Part shown: positions 11,201 through 21,754 of the stretch, piece after piece
Layout: each line of letters starts with the position of its first letter
Numbering within the stretch: the first letter of the stretch is position 1
NCBI GenBank assembly: GCA_963971425.1
Contig: OZ020522.1
Span: 5,492,168 to 5,556,167, forward strand
Reading direction: 5' to 3'
Length of the DNA: 64,000 bases
Source: Bryoerythrophyllum caledonicum
Lineage: Eukaryota; Streptophyta; Bryopsida; Pottiales; Pottiaceae
Translations under genes and position numbers: made by a program
Notes under the pieces: model-generated
The model's input: the letters and a program-made list of their open reading frames with translations, nothing else
Database searches by the model: none
Told to the model about the DNA's origin: nothing

Positions 11201-12064
11201 CCACTTCCACTTGTTTTTCTGGATCACTGGAGTGAGGCACGCCAACCCTCTGAGGTTGATTCACTTGAGAGATCTCCATCAGAGCTGGCAAGACTAGTGG
11301 GCTCATACTTGCCCCGTGGTTGGGGTTTAGTGGCGTGTAACATATCTACGGCCATTCCCACGATCCTTGAAGGAGATTTCCAGGGATCTGAGGTTTTCAT
11401 CATTGACGATTGTACAGACAGAGTTTTATTTCTGTACAATGAGCTGTCTGATAATTTCCAGGGACAACTGTTGGTCAGGACTGGTGGAACAAGTACTGGT
11501 TGCAACATCGTATCTGAGACCGAAGAGGCGGTTGGTGGAGTGAGGAATGAAGACGACAATGAGGATGGAGGTGGTTTACATGAGAGATTGTCACGTTCAG
11601 GTACCACTGAAGATTTCTCATCTCGCAGTGGTTCAGACGCCGATGAAGATGGAGTGAACCAGTCTCCTCCTAGACAGAGGATTCCATCAACGCAGGAGGC
11701 GGTGGGAGATACTTCAGGAGAGATGTTAGCAACACCTACCGAGAGGATGCAAGATACCGGTGTAGTGGATGTTGGTTTGGCGGCAGGGGCAGGAGGGGGG
11801 CGTACATTTGATGGTCCTAGACTGGAGATGGAGGAAGAAGAATTGGATTCATTGGAATTTTTTTCGGTGTAAAGGAGGATTCCACAGTCTTCGATGCCTT
11901 CTCAATCAGAGCCTGTATCGGAGACACAAGAGATGTTCGGAGGTACTCAGAGTGATACCAGACCAGGTTTGCCTTCCGTTCCAAGATCTAGCGTATCCGA
12001 GGACATCATTGCATTTCAGGGGGCCTTCTCGTTAGAGCAAGAGATGTCCTTCAATCCAAAGGAT
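8278..12064 (+). pseudogene. Large accessory gene of the DNA transposon, unknown family, left part
   Basis: Long open stretches in the plus strand encode more than 1,100 residues in total. They are interrupted several times, so this copy is degenerate unless some gaps are introns. I do not recognise the family. The N-terminal part (about 8278-8720) is compact. A low-complexity Arg/Ser/Pro-rich linker follows (about 8750-9150). A large globular region (about 9260-11500) contains GDIAAGGRGYIGLSVDVGG, a Trp-rich WEWQIEVKRPG block and CLWVIDCRRGGGRHGDGHWG. The C-terminal 150 residues are acidic and Ser-rich. It is divergent from the DUF7869 gene, as expected for a two-gene transposon. An LTR element interrupts it at 12064/12065 and the frame resumes at 21755. 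Confidence 0.6.
12061..12064 (+). repeat. Target-site duplication GGAT, left copy
   Basis: GGAT precedes the first base of the LTR element and is repeated at 21751-21754 directly after its last base. The accessory-gene frame reads Lys-Asp at the left copy and continues Asp-Gly-Phe-Phe at the right copy, which independently fixes both insertion boundaries. Confidence 0.85.
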
Positions 12065-12423
12065 TGTCACGGGACGTGGAGTCGAGGGTCTCTCCGTATC
12101 GTAGATTTTAGCGTAGATTAGTTTGTTACTAATCTACGTGTGTTTAGGGACGAACGGCGGCGCACCGTTTTCATCCGTGGATGATTTTCATCCACGTAGG
12201 GTTGTTTGCGTGTGCGTGTAGCGCCGCACACGTCCTTGACTTGACGTCTTTGTCAAGTCAAGCTTTGTGAGTGAGTTAGAGAGTGTTTAGTGATTACCTT
12301 TGCTTGTAAGTGATTGTTTATCATTAGTAAAGGCTCCGCATTCTCTCATACTTCTTACACTCGTTGATTCTCCCTTTGTGGAGTGCGAGACGCTTGACTA
12401 CCCTAGTGATTTGCTAGCCATTC
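12065..12423 (+). repeat. Left terminal repeat of the LTR element (segment B)
   Basis: 359 bp beginning TGTCACGGG, repeated at 21286-21644 with five differences, four of them transitions. It contains a CTTGACTT/AAGTCAAG hairpin. Unlike the right end it is not followed by the segment of about 105 bp called A here. Confidence 0.85.
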
Positions 12424-13669
12424 ACTTGACAAAGACCCTCCTACGTTTCTTGCAATAGTTCTCAAATTTGACATTGAGTGATTTGAAAAAAAATTGTGGG
12501 TAGTTTAAATTTTCGTGTAGAGCGCGCGGAGACGAAGCCGACGCCACCGACGGCGCCCAAATCGGACGATTTTTGGAGAAGTTGTGGAGATTGGAAGTTG
12601 TGGAGCAAGAAGTTCTGGAGTTTCTGGAGTTTCAGCAGTTTCATCCAATTTGCGATTTCTCATCCAATATCGACGTTTCATCCACTTCGCACGACTTCAT
12701 CCATTCGGGGTAGTTTTCATCCGGGTACGCAATTGCTCTAGGGTCGCAATTCCGTTAGGGACCCTAAACCGTGCCGAAGTTCCCAATTCCGTTACTTTGA
12801 GTGCTGAAATTTCATGGAGTCCCTGGAGTTGAAACATCAAAAACCCAACTTTTGGAGTTTTTATTATTTTTCAATTCTGACTTCGAATTTGAGTTCGTGG
12901 AAGAATTCTAAGACTAATGGTGTAAAAAATTTCTAGTTTGCAAAAAAAATTTGGTGAGTTTTTGGACATCCCGAAAACAATCACATGTTATGTGATCTAT
13001 TAAAAATAAAAATAAAAAATAAAAAAAGTGTTTAGTGTCTAACTTCGGAGGTAATTAGCTAGTGCAGTTTTACTCTAGTTTTGAGTGAAACTTGCGTTTA
13101 TAATTAAGGAATCTCGTCATTTATCCAATTTCTAGTATTGGATTGACGTTTTGGCACGTTTGTCACCCATGGTTTGAACTTTGTTGAGGGACTAGTGTTT
13201 TTGAACACCGTGACCATAGGATTCTATTACCTCCTTAGTTTTAGACATTGGGGGAACACCTTGCGGTGTTTCTCTTTGCTTTTGTAGGTGTTGCGACTCG
13301 GAGCCAACCACTGCAGGCGTGTGCCAGTGGCTCTGACTCTTTTGTCAATTTTGCTTATATGTTGTTGGGGGAGAGGATCCGGTTTGGATTTTCTGGATTC
13401 TTGTGCGGTACCTCCCCCATGTTGCGGGTTTGTTGCCGGTGTTTTTCGGTGGCCCCATTTCTCGTTGTCCCAGGTTGTGATAGGGTATTGTAGGGGTGAA
13501 GTCGGGTTCATGGCCGGCAAGAGCTTTCTATGTGGGGGGTTGTGGTTGGACCTGTGCTAGCCGGAGGTAATGACCGGTGAACCACAAAGTTTGGTGATTT
13601 TGCAGGTGCAGGTTGCCCGTTCGTACCCTTACCTTTTAGATAGTACCCGTAGATAGGTCCCGAGGTGGT

Positions 13670-15100
13670 TGTTGTTTATGGTGAGTACCCGGAGTCGGTA
13701 TTACCGCTCCCCCTCACCAGACCACTCGGAGAGTGCTTCCACCACAGATTTTGGGCCAGGGTCGGATACCGACGAGGCTTTTGAGCCTGTTTCGGCGTTG
13801 GATACCGATCGTAGGCTTCGGGTCTGGGGCGTGGGCACGTTTGACGACATGGAGGACGATCTTCGTCATGTCGTGCGAGACAGGTTCTCGGGACGGGTTG
13901 GGGGCATCTCCCTGCCCGATTGGCGGCTCCGATTCCAAACCTGGATGAAGGAGAAGCGCCAGCGAACGCCGTCGTTTAACGACTGGTATGCGTTCGAGCT
14001 TTTGCCCCAGCATTTGGAGCTATAAGCGCTCCAATCGTACGGGAAGTGGACTACGCAGCACGAGGCACAGTTACGTCCGGTTGATGAGTACTGGCGCCAG
14101 CGTGTGGAGTTGGTGACTGCGCTCAAGGAGAGTGCAGTTGCCCAACTGCCGACTTCCACCGAGGAGCCTAAGGTGGAAGAGAGTCTCTTCGGGGAGGACT
14201 CCAGGGGCAAGGGTGTTGCCATTGTGGGCGAACGGGTTGGCATGGGGGCCATGTCCCGTTTGGCCGTTGCCACACGTGCGGCATTGATGGCGGTTGGCGA
14301 TCCGCCTGCCTTTGATCCTCTAGCGCAGTTCATGGCGCATTTAGAGGTGGAGTACGGGGGCTTCAGGCGTGATCAGATGCAGCGCATCCAGGATTTCCGC
14401 CGGGAGAAGGAGGATACCCCACGCACCATGTATACCTGGTTGGCACGGTTGTCAGCTGAGGCTGGTGATGTGTTCACGGAGCGCCAACTAGTGAAGATCT
14501 TCATCTCCAAGTTGGACAAGAGGATGGTGGAATTGATTAGTCCACATCTTCTTTTTCGGTATCCTGGCAACGCCACTTTGGCTCAGGCGTTCGCCGAGGT
14601 GGAAGCGCTCGATAGAGCACTGGGCGTGAGCGAGGCCATTGATTTAGTGACGTCCCTATTAGAGGCTCCCAAGCCCAAGAAGCTTGCCACCACCACCGGT
14701 AGCTTGGCGGAGGCACAACCTGAAAAGGTTGTGCATTGTTGGGCTTGTGGGGAGGCTGGTCACACCAAGGGGGACCCCAACTGTTCCAAGAAGAAGGGGG
14801 CAGGGGCGGTGAAGGCCAAGCCCAAGACTGAGGCAGCCAAGCCTGCAGAGAAGGCTGGGGGTAAGGGGAACAAGCTTGTGACATGTTCTCACTGTAGCAA
14901 GACTGGCCACACTGATGAGAATTGCTTTTCTCTTCATCCAGAGAAGCGCCCACGGTCTTCAGTTGTTGGATCGGATGCGGTGAAGACACTGCAGGCTGAA
15001 CTGGCGGAGCTGAAGAAGCAGATGAGTGCGATGGCTTCTTTGGGGCAAGTGGCAGAGACATGGCCTCCATCGAGGGGTCATGGCTCATCTTCAGCCCTAG
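13670..15100 (+). other. Gag region of the LTR element with two zinc knuckles
   Basis: Retrotransposon Gag-like region followed by two CCHC knuckles at about 14730-14790 (CWACGEAGHTKGDPNC) and 14880-14930 (CSHCSKTGHTDENC). A Gln/Leu-rich coiled stretch follows. Knuckles of this type bind the element's own RNA during particle assembly. Fossil: part of the broken element. Confidence 0.8.
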
Positions 15101-15769
15101 ACCGCTACTTGTATGGCGCTTCAAGGGAGGTGGTGGCAGCAGTGGCCACTCGTGCTCAGACTATTGCACAAGTAGTGGCACCTTCATCCTCTGTGCCGGT
15201 TAGTAGTGGCCGTCCACGCCACACGGGTTTGCCGGACCACATTGGTCAGTCCCGGCTACCACTTTCTTTTGGCATCGCGGATGCGGCTATTTCTACTGCC
15301 TCTTCCACTCCGCCCCCGGTCCTACCGCTTTCTTCCACTCATGGGGATGCCGCACACACCTTGGCGTATAAGGTGTTGCAGTTGCCCGTGTTTGCCGGTG
15401 TGGATTTTCTGACACCGGATTTTCGACCATCTGGTGTATTCCACTTGGCAGGTAGTATGTTGGAGGGCAAGGTGCCCATGCCTTCATTGGAGGTGTCGCA
15501 GGCGGTGACGGCTCCACCCATCGAGGAGGATTTGGTGGCATTACGGGCCAAGTTGGCGGCGGAGGCTATTTCCGTGTTTGAGGCCAATGCCACTTCCACA
15601 CCTACGGAGCAGTCCTCCGGGGATCAGTCATTGATCTCTGGAGTGGCTTATTTATCTGACATTGGAGCCCGGTCGGCACGAGAGCGCCGTAGTGTGCGTC
15701 CAGGGATTGTACGTTTGGTGAATGACGACGGAGTCATGGTGGTTAGCCGTACGGACGGCAACCCCACTC

Positions 15770-15960
15770 GAGCTACCCTCTTGCGTGTTATGTTGGACTC
15801 TGGAGCTCAGCCAGTGATGATTGGCAAGCAGCTAGCCCTGGATTTGGGTCTAGGTGCTTCGGACCTCGAGCCTTGCCCATTTACGATTGTTACATTGGTT
15901 GGAGGCACGGAGAAGGCCATGGGGTACACCCGACATCCGTTACAGTTGATGTTCGGTGTC
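15770..15960 (+). other. Aspartic protease segment of the LTR element
   Basis: The retropepsin signature LDSGAQPVMIG and a downstream hydrophobic strand region identify the protease that processes the polyprotein in this family. It sits between Gag and the methyltransferase domain. Confidence 0.75.
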
Positions 15961-16449
15961 GGATCTGGTCCATTGTTCTCCCACGTATCCCTTTAGTGTG
16001 CTGTGACTGGTGCCACCAACTATGACATTCTGGTGGGTCAGCAAGCACTTTATCCTCTCGGTTTTGGAGTGGATAATTGGACGGAGGAGGCCTGGATTAG
16101 GCCTGGGTGGTCTGCCGGTGATGGCAGAAAGGAGCTCATTCCGGTTGTCTTCGCAGCTAGCGCGGTGACTTCCGCGGCGGACGCTATGTTTGGGTGCAGT
16201 GCGTTGGCTTTTGATTTGCCATGTGGTTCTACGCTTTTGGAGGAGACATATGCTTTTATGTCAGGGGTAGCGGAATCACGGGAGTACATACCACTACAGA
16301 TCCCTGCACGTCATTGCAAGGATCCAGTTCTGCCTTGGGGAACTCAGCTGGAGCTTACCCGTCGGAGTCGGGAGATTGTGGATGCTTTGGATGCTCCACA
16401 TCTCTTAGTGAACTCTTCTACTCCGCTGTTGGCTCGTACAATTCAGTGG

Positions 16450-17460
16450 CAACCACCAGATGAGGGTATTACCCTCGTGGAGCTATTTGCCGGTATCGGT
16501 ACGGGGCTCGCGGCTGTGTTAGAAGCTGGGCTCAAGGTACGCCGGTACATTCACGTCGATAGTGGCTTTGCAGCCAATCGAGTTGCTCACCACCACATTC
16601 AGCGTCTTCTGGCGTTGTACCCGAAGCAGTTACCATCTTCTGCGATTCGAGGGTGTTTTGGCAAGTTGCCACATGATGTGACGTTGATCAGTGAGGATGA
16701 TCTTCGCCGGTTAGGTCACGTGGACTTGGTGATTGCCGGATGGCCTTGCCAAGGCCATTCACGGGCGGGAAGTGGACGTGGCTTGGATGATCCACGGTCG
16801 GGTCTCTTTGTGGATTTGCTCAGGCTCGTCCAGTGGTGGATTACCCACCAATCGACACCACCGGGGTACATTTTTGAGAATGTACCCCCATTGGGGGATA
16901 CACGGACGAAAGTGCGTGAGGATGGGGCGTACATCCATCACCTTCTTGGTCCCCCTACATTTGTTGATGCCGCAGCGTTGGGATCTTACGCCCATCGGCC
17001 ACGTTGGATTTGGACCAACATGGCATCATCCACGACGCTCACTTCTGCACTTGCTCAAGTGCAACGGCCCGTGCGCCGTGAGGTCGATGACATTTTAGAC
17101 GACCACCGTGTTTCCACGGAGGTTACGAAGGATGATGAGCCACCATTGGCGGTGGTCAACCGCGTTGGTTTCACTCGGGGGGCATTTCCCACTTTGATGT
17201 GCTATCCAGGCTCTTTTGCCTTCAGGTCACGCGGTCCGGGCATGGTTTGGGATTCTTCTTCCCAAACTTTCGAGGAGCCTTCTGCCGATGAGAGGGAGCG
17301 GGCGATGGGCTTTTTGACAGGCACCACCGCCGCACCGGATATCTCTGAGGGCCAACGCCGTTATTTGTTGGGTCAAGCCATTGACCTCAACACCCTTGTT
17401 TGGATATGTGGCCTCTGTTTCGCCGCTCAACGCCGTTCGAGTGACCATCCACGCGTGTTG
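16450..17460 (+). other. C5 cytosine DNA methyltransferase domain inside the LTR element
   Basis: Canonical DNA (cytosine-5) methyltransferase motifs occur in order. Motif I (SAM binding) is LFAGIGTGLAAVLEAGL at about 16480. Motif IV with the catalytic Pro-Cys-Gln is GWPCQGHS at about 16738. Motif VI is FENVPP at about 16873. A motif X-like LLGQAIDLNTL is at about 17370. Between VI and X lies a divergent target-recognition region. The enzyme class transfers a methyl group from SAM to C5 of cytosine. The domain lies between protease and reverse transcriptase, where Ty3/Gypsy elements normally have nothing. A role in methylating the element's own or host DNA is inference. Confidence 0.88.
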
Positions 17461-17889
17461 GGGGCAGACTCTGATGGTCAGGGGGCAGCGGTGCCACATC
17501 TCACAGAGATCGAGGAAGCGGAGTTGCTTTTTCGTTTGAAGAGGCATGCAGCTGAAGAGCTTCGTGCTCAGCGTGTCTTTGCAGCCTTGGCAGAGGACTT
17601 TGGCCGTGAGGATGCTCGGGATATCTTTTCCCAGTTTTATCATCACGACCCGGGATTTTCTATAGATCCTGTGAGTGAGGGGTGTGGGGGCATTAATGCC
17701 CTCTCTGCTACCAAGTAGCAATCACCGGCCGTGCCGGTACGCGGTGAGTCTTCTACGGTGGAGAAGGAGACCACGGAGTTTGATGATTGGCCTTTGGATT
17801 TGGGGCCACATCTTATTGGTGCCGAGGCACGAAGGGTACGAGCGTTTATACGTTCGTATCGTAGTTGTTTTGCCTTTAGTCTCCATGAT

Positions 17890-18620
17890 TTGGAGGGCTA
17901 TAGAGGCAAACCAATTCTCATTCAGTTGGAGGATGACCACCCGATCTTCCGACGACCGTACAAGCTCAGTCTCTCTGAGAAAGTTGGGGTTCAAACTCGT
18001 TGTCAGGAGTTGTTGGACGCCAGCTTGATTGAGCTCTCTAACGGCGAGTACGCTTGTGCCACGGTGATGCCATCGAAGAAGGACATCTTTGGCAACTGGA
18101 CGGAGAAGCGGATGTGTGGGGATTATAGGCCGGTCAATCGTAAGACCAAGTCGGATCGGTATCCCATGCCCACGCCAGAGGAGTTGTTTGATGCGGTGGG
18201 ACACGCCAGAGTATTTAGTACTCTGGATTTGCGGTCCGGTTACCACCAGTTACCATTGATGGTGGAAGACCGGGTGAAGACCACGTTCTGGGGAGTTGAT
18301 CTGCATGGGAGAGATCAGCTCTACCATTGGAAGTTTCTCCCATTTGGCCTCAAGAACGCACCCGCTGAGTTTCAGAGGGTGATGGACCGGGTGTTGACCG
18401 GTTTACCGTTTGCCCGATGCTACATTGATGATGTTATCATTTTTAGTAGCAGCCCACAGGAACATGAGAGGCATCTTCAGGCGGTGTTTGAGAGGTTACG
18501 GCAGTGGGGATTGCGCTTGCACCATGGCAAATGCAAATTCTTCCATGACCGGTTGCCATACTTGGGACATATGATTGTTCCAGGAGGTCTTGGCGTGCAG
18601 CAGGCGAAGGTTGACGCGCT
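17890..18620 (+). other. Reverse transcriptase domain of the LTR element
   Basis: Ty3/Gypsy-type reverse transcriptase with RMCGDYRPVN, FSTLDLRSGYHQ, FGLKNAPAEFQRVMD and the catalytic YIDDVIIFS block at about 18420. The close match to the usual Gypsy motif order places the element in Ty3/Gypsy rather than Copia or Bel. Confidence 0.92.
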
Positions 18621-18629
18621 GCAGAAGAT

Positions 18630-19240
18630 CCCAGCCCCAATCGACGTGTCGCGGCTGAGAGCTTTTCTTGGCCTGGCGAATTACTATCGCCGGTTTGTCA
18701 AGAACTTCAGCTTGATTGCCAAGCCGTTGACTATTCTCATGGGGAAGGATCAGCCATGGACTTGGGGACGGGAGCAGCAGCAGACGTTTGCTACTTTGAA
18801 GCTGAAGCTCGGTTCAGCGCCTGTACTGCGGCGTCCAGATGCTACACGGCCTTTCCACTTGCATACAGATTGGAGTGCAGTAGGATTGGGAGCCGTGTTG
18901 ACTCAAAAGGATGATGAAAGACGGGAGTACGTTGTGGCGTTCGCTTCTAGGAGCAACAACAACGCGGAGTCCAACTATTCGTCCTATGAGGGGGAGGCCT
19001 TGGCCGCGGTTTGGGCCATAGCTCATTTTAGGCCCTACTTGTATGGGCAGCGTTTTACTTTGGTGACCGACCACCAGCCTTTGAAGTGACTCATGGAGTC
19101 TGACAAGCTTACTGGCAAGCTTGCCAGGTGGGCTTTGTTGCTCCAGGAGTATGATTTTGAGGTTGTACACCGGGCGGGCATCACGAACTTGGATGCGGAT
19201 GGTCTATCTCGCAATCCAAGTCCATCGGAGGAGGATTTGA
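18630..19240 (+). other. RNase H and connection region of the LTR element
   Basis: The FLGLANYYRRFVKNFS tether, then the RNase H block with HTDWSAVGLGAVL and the ALAAVWAIAHFRPYL and LVTDHQPLK motifs typical of Gypsy elements. Confidence 0.88.
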
Positions 19241-19579
19241 CTCGTGCCAGGTGGCATGGGGACTGTGACAGGGAGTCAGTCCCGGGGTGGCATGCAGCAG
19301 CCTACCTCACATTGATGTCTGGATCCACATCGACGTTGCCTGATATGGCAGCGGATGAGGAACCAGACAAGGCCCAGGTTGTTAGCGACGTGTGGGAAGA
19401 CGTTCCAGTCTTGCACAAGCTACAACATGGCACACTTCCGCCCGCTCTTTCGGCCATGGAGCGCGATCGAGGTGGACACCGGATAGCGAGGTTCCGTTGG
19501 GAGAACGGCCTTCAATTTCGGTTGTGGCCGGATGGAACTAGGCGCATAGTTCCCAGACCGGATTAGAGGGCTTCGTTGG

Positions 19580-20640
19580 TACGGCAAGTACACGAAGACC
19601 TTGGTCATTTTGGTGTGCGGCGGACTCATTCGATGTTGCGCAGTCAATATTGGTGGACCGGCATGTATCAGCAGGTGGCTATGTACGTTTCACGGTGTGA
19701 AGTCTGTGATCGGGTCAGATCCAGCTTCAACACATTGTCACCACAGTTGCAGCCTTTGCCCATCATGGGTTTGGGCTACCGTTGGTCTCTGGATTTTGCT
19801 GGGCCATTTGTTGTCACCCCACGTGGAGCCAAGTACGTGTTGGTGATGGTGGAGCACTTCAGCAAGTGGATTGAGCTTGTGGCATTACCACAGAACTCCT
19901 CGGAGTTGGCGGCCATGGCATTCCTTGACCGGGTGCTCACTCATTTTGGAGCCCCAGCTGAGGTGTTGACTGACCAAGGGCGTGAGTTCCTTGGTGCTTT
20001 CGAGGCTTTGTGCACCAAGGCTTTGATTGACCACCGTACGACTTCTAGAGATCATCCGGAAGCGGACGGTTTGGCGGAGCGTGTGGTTCAGACCGTCAAG
20101 CGTGGACTACGGAAGTATGGATTACTTCAGGGTGGCCACCGTGATTGGGATCTGATGATACCATGGATCGCCATGGGATACCGGTTTAGCCGGCAGGCCT
20201 CTTTGGCCGCTTTCAGTCCGTATCAGTTGTTGTACGGACGGGAGCCGATTCTACCCAGTTCTGTACGGGAGAAGTTGGCCCCAGTTGTGGACTTGGATGA
20301 TCCAGAGGTCTGGATCCAGTGTCTGCGTGACCGAGCGGAGTTCTTCAAGCGGGCCATGCCAATGGCCATGGAGAATTTATCCATCGCTCAGCACCGCGAC
20401 ACATTACGGTACGCTCGCATTCGCAGGGGCGCTTATCGACCTCAGTTGCGGCGTTTCTCCACTGGAGATTACGTTTATTTGCAACGTGAGGCGCCTACGA
20501 CGTTAGACGTCAAGGCCGGGCGCACCATTCTTCGTGTGAAGGATGTGTTGCCCAGTGGCATCTTGTTGCTGGAAGGCAAAGATGGCCGAGAGTGTCGGGA
20601 GCACTCCAAGAACTGCGCGCCCTGCCATTTGCCCATTGAT
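19580..20640 (+). other. Integrase domain of the LTR element
   Basis: The N-terminal zinc-binding HHCC region (HEDLGHFGVRRTH ... CEVCDRVRS) is at about 19590-19735. The catalytic core carries LDFAGPF, VLTDQGREF and the EADGLAERVVQ block with the three acidic residues at about 19790-20100. A C-terminal GDYVYLQR-type SH3-like segment is at about 20465. No chromodomain is evident; its usual place is taken by the PHD-like finger. Confidence 0.9.
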
Positions 20641-20669
20641 GGCTCCGTGCATCCTGAGTTGGCCGTTGT

Positions 20670-20840
20670 GCCACAGGGTCTTCCGTATTTTGTGTGTGGT
20701 GAGAAGAAGGGTGCGGCTACTATGTTGCTTTGTGACCATTGCCAGCGTGGTTGGCATATGGCTTGCTTGTCGCCGCCTCTCTCTACTCTAGCGTCCGGGG
20801 ATTGGACTTGCCCTCGTTGTCGGAGGTCTTCGAGTCACGT
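20670..20840 (+). other. PHD-finger-like domain at the end of the LTR element's coding region
   Basis: The segment contains MLLCDHCQRGWHMACLSPPL and a downstream DWTCPRC, the core pattern of a PHD zinc finger. PHD fingers commonly read the H3 tail, often its lysine-4 methylation state. At the integrase C-terminus it could guide integration to a chromatin type, as chromodomains do in chromoviruses. This targeting role is inference. Confidence 0.8.
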
Positions 20841-20862
20841 TTCACCCGATGAAACGGCTTGA

Positions 20863-21170
20863 ATTTCTCATAGACTTGTCATTGTGTGGTGCGTTGCCAT
20901 CCAGTTGGAGTTCCTGGTTTCGGTTCAGGGATAGGCAACGTGGAGATTGACCAAGGGATTGGCAATAAAATTGCCTAAGGCGATTAAAGATGGGGCTCAC
21001 ATTGCACCCGGCCTACCATCTCTTTGTTACTTCTTCATATGCTTATTGATTCGACGACGGCGACATCTTTGGCTGGATGCGTACAGTTGTTGCAGCGACA
21101 TCACCGTGGCGTTTAGTCTTATTAGTGTTGTTTGGTCCTAGCTGGATAGAGGGTCTCTTTATCCACTAGG
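20863..21170 (+). other. 3' untranslated stretch of the LTR element
   Basis: No domain recognised between the PHD-like finger and the G-rich tract that precedes the terminal repeats. Confidence 0.5.
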
Positions 21171-21179
21171 GGGGGCACT
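21164..21179 (+). promoter_or_regulatory. Candidate polypurine tract
   Basis: A run of seven G in CTAGGGGGGGCAC lies directly before segment A. A purine tract at this place normally primes plus-strand synthesis immediately upstream of the 3' LTR. Here it precedes segment A rather than the TGTC boundary. Confidence 0.6.
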
Positions 21180-21180
21180 T

Positions 21181-21284
21181 GAGGGTGTATTACGTATACT
21201 TGTTTTAGTTTATGTTTTTCGTTTATTTGATGTTGGTTAGGACTCTCGATCTGTTGTGGTTATCGATCTTTCTTTACACGACAG
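21181..21284 (+). repeat. Segment A of the LTR element, first copy
   Basis: About 105 bp beginning TGAGGGTGTATTACG and ending TTTACACGACA. It recurs almost exactly at 21647-21750, with one difference seen, and is absent after the left terminal repeat. Confidence 0.85.
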
Positions 21285-21285
21285 C

Positions 21286-21750
21286 TGTCACGGGACGTGG
21301 AGTCGAGGGTCTCTCCGTATCGTAGATTTTAGCGTAGATTAGTTTGTTACTAATCTACGTGTGTTTAGGGACGAACGGCGGCGCACCGTTTTCATCCGTG
21401 GATGATTTTCATCCACTTAGGGTTGTTTGCGTGTGCGTGTAGCGCCGCACACGTCCTTGACTTGACGTCTTTGTCAAGTCAAGCTTTGTGAGTGAGTTAG
21501 AGAGTGTTTAGTGATTACCTTTGCTTGTAAGTGATTGTTTATCATTAGTAAAGGCTTTGCATTCTCTTATACTTCTTACACTCGTTGATTCTCCCTTTGT
21601 GGAGTGCGAGACACTTGACTACCCTAGTGATTTGCTAGCCATTCCTTGAGGGTGTATTACGTATACTTGTTTTAGTGTATGTTTTTCGTTTATTTGATGT
21701 TGGTTAGGACTCTCGATCTGTTGTGGTTATCGATCTTTCTTTACACGACA
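21286..21750 (+). repeat. Right terminal repeat of the LTR element (segments B plus A)
   Basis: 465 bp starting TGTCACGGG and ending CACGACA, so the outer ends form the inverted pair TGTC/GACA usual for LTRs. It consists of B (21286-21644), matching the left repeat with five differences, and A (21647-21750). GGAT follows at 21751-21754. Confidence 0.85.
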
Positions 21751-21754
21751 GGAT

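Larger units (their letters stand above)
12065..21750 (+). mobile_element. Ty3/Gypsy LTR retrotransposon fossil carrying a DNA methyltransferase and a PHD-like domain
   Basis: A 9.7 kb LTR element with ends TGTC...GACA and target duplication GGAT. The order Gag with zinc knuckles, protease, [C5 DNA methyltransferase], reverse transcriptase, RNase H, integrase, [PHD-like finger] is Ty3/Gypsy apart from the two bracketed domains. Reverse transcriptase shows YIDDV and integrase shows an HHCC zinc-binding region and a DDE core. The 359-bp shared part of the terminal repeats differs at five sites (about 1.4%), so the insertion is recent, perhaps of the order of a million years at typical plant rates. 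The coding region is broken, with about five breaks, but all domains remain recognisable. Cytosine methyltransferases captured by retrotransposons have been described in a charophyte alga and in dinoflagellates; whether this is the same lineage is unknown. Confidence 0.9.

Noticed and set aside
8278-12064. Accessory gene as a methyltransferase or retroelement polyprotein
   Set aside because: The VIDCRRGGG and FDPN-like blocks do not follow any methyltransferase motif order, and no reverse transcriptase, protease or integrase motif is present.
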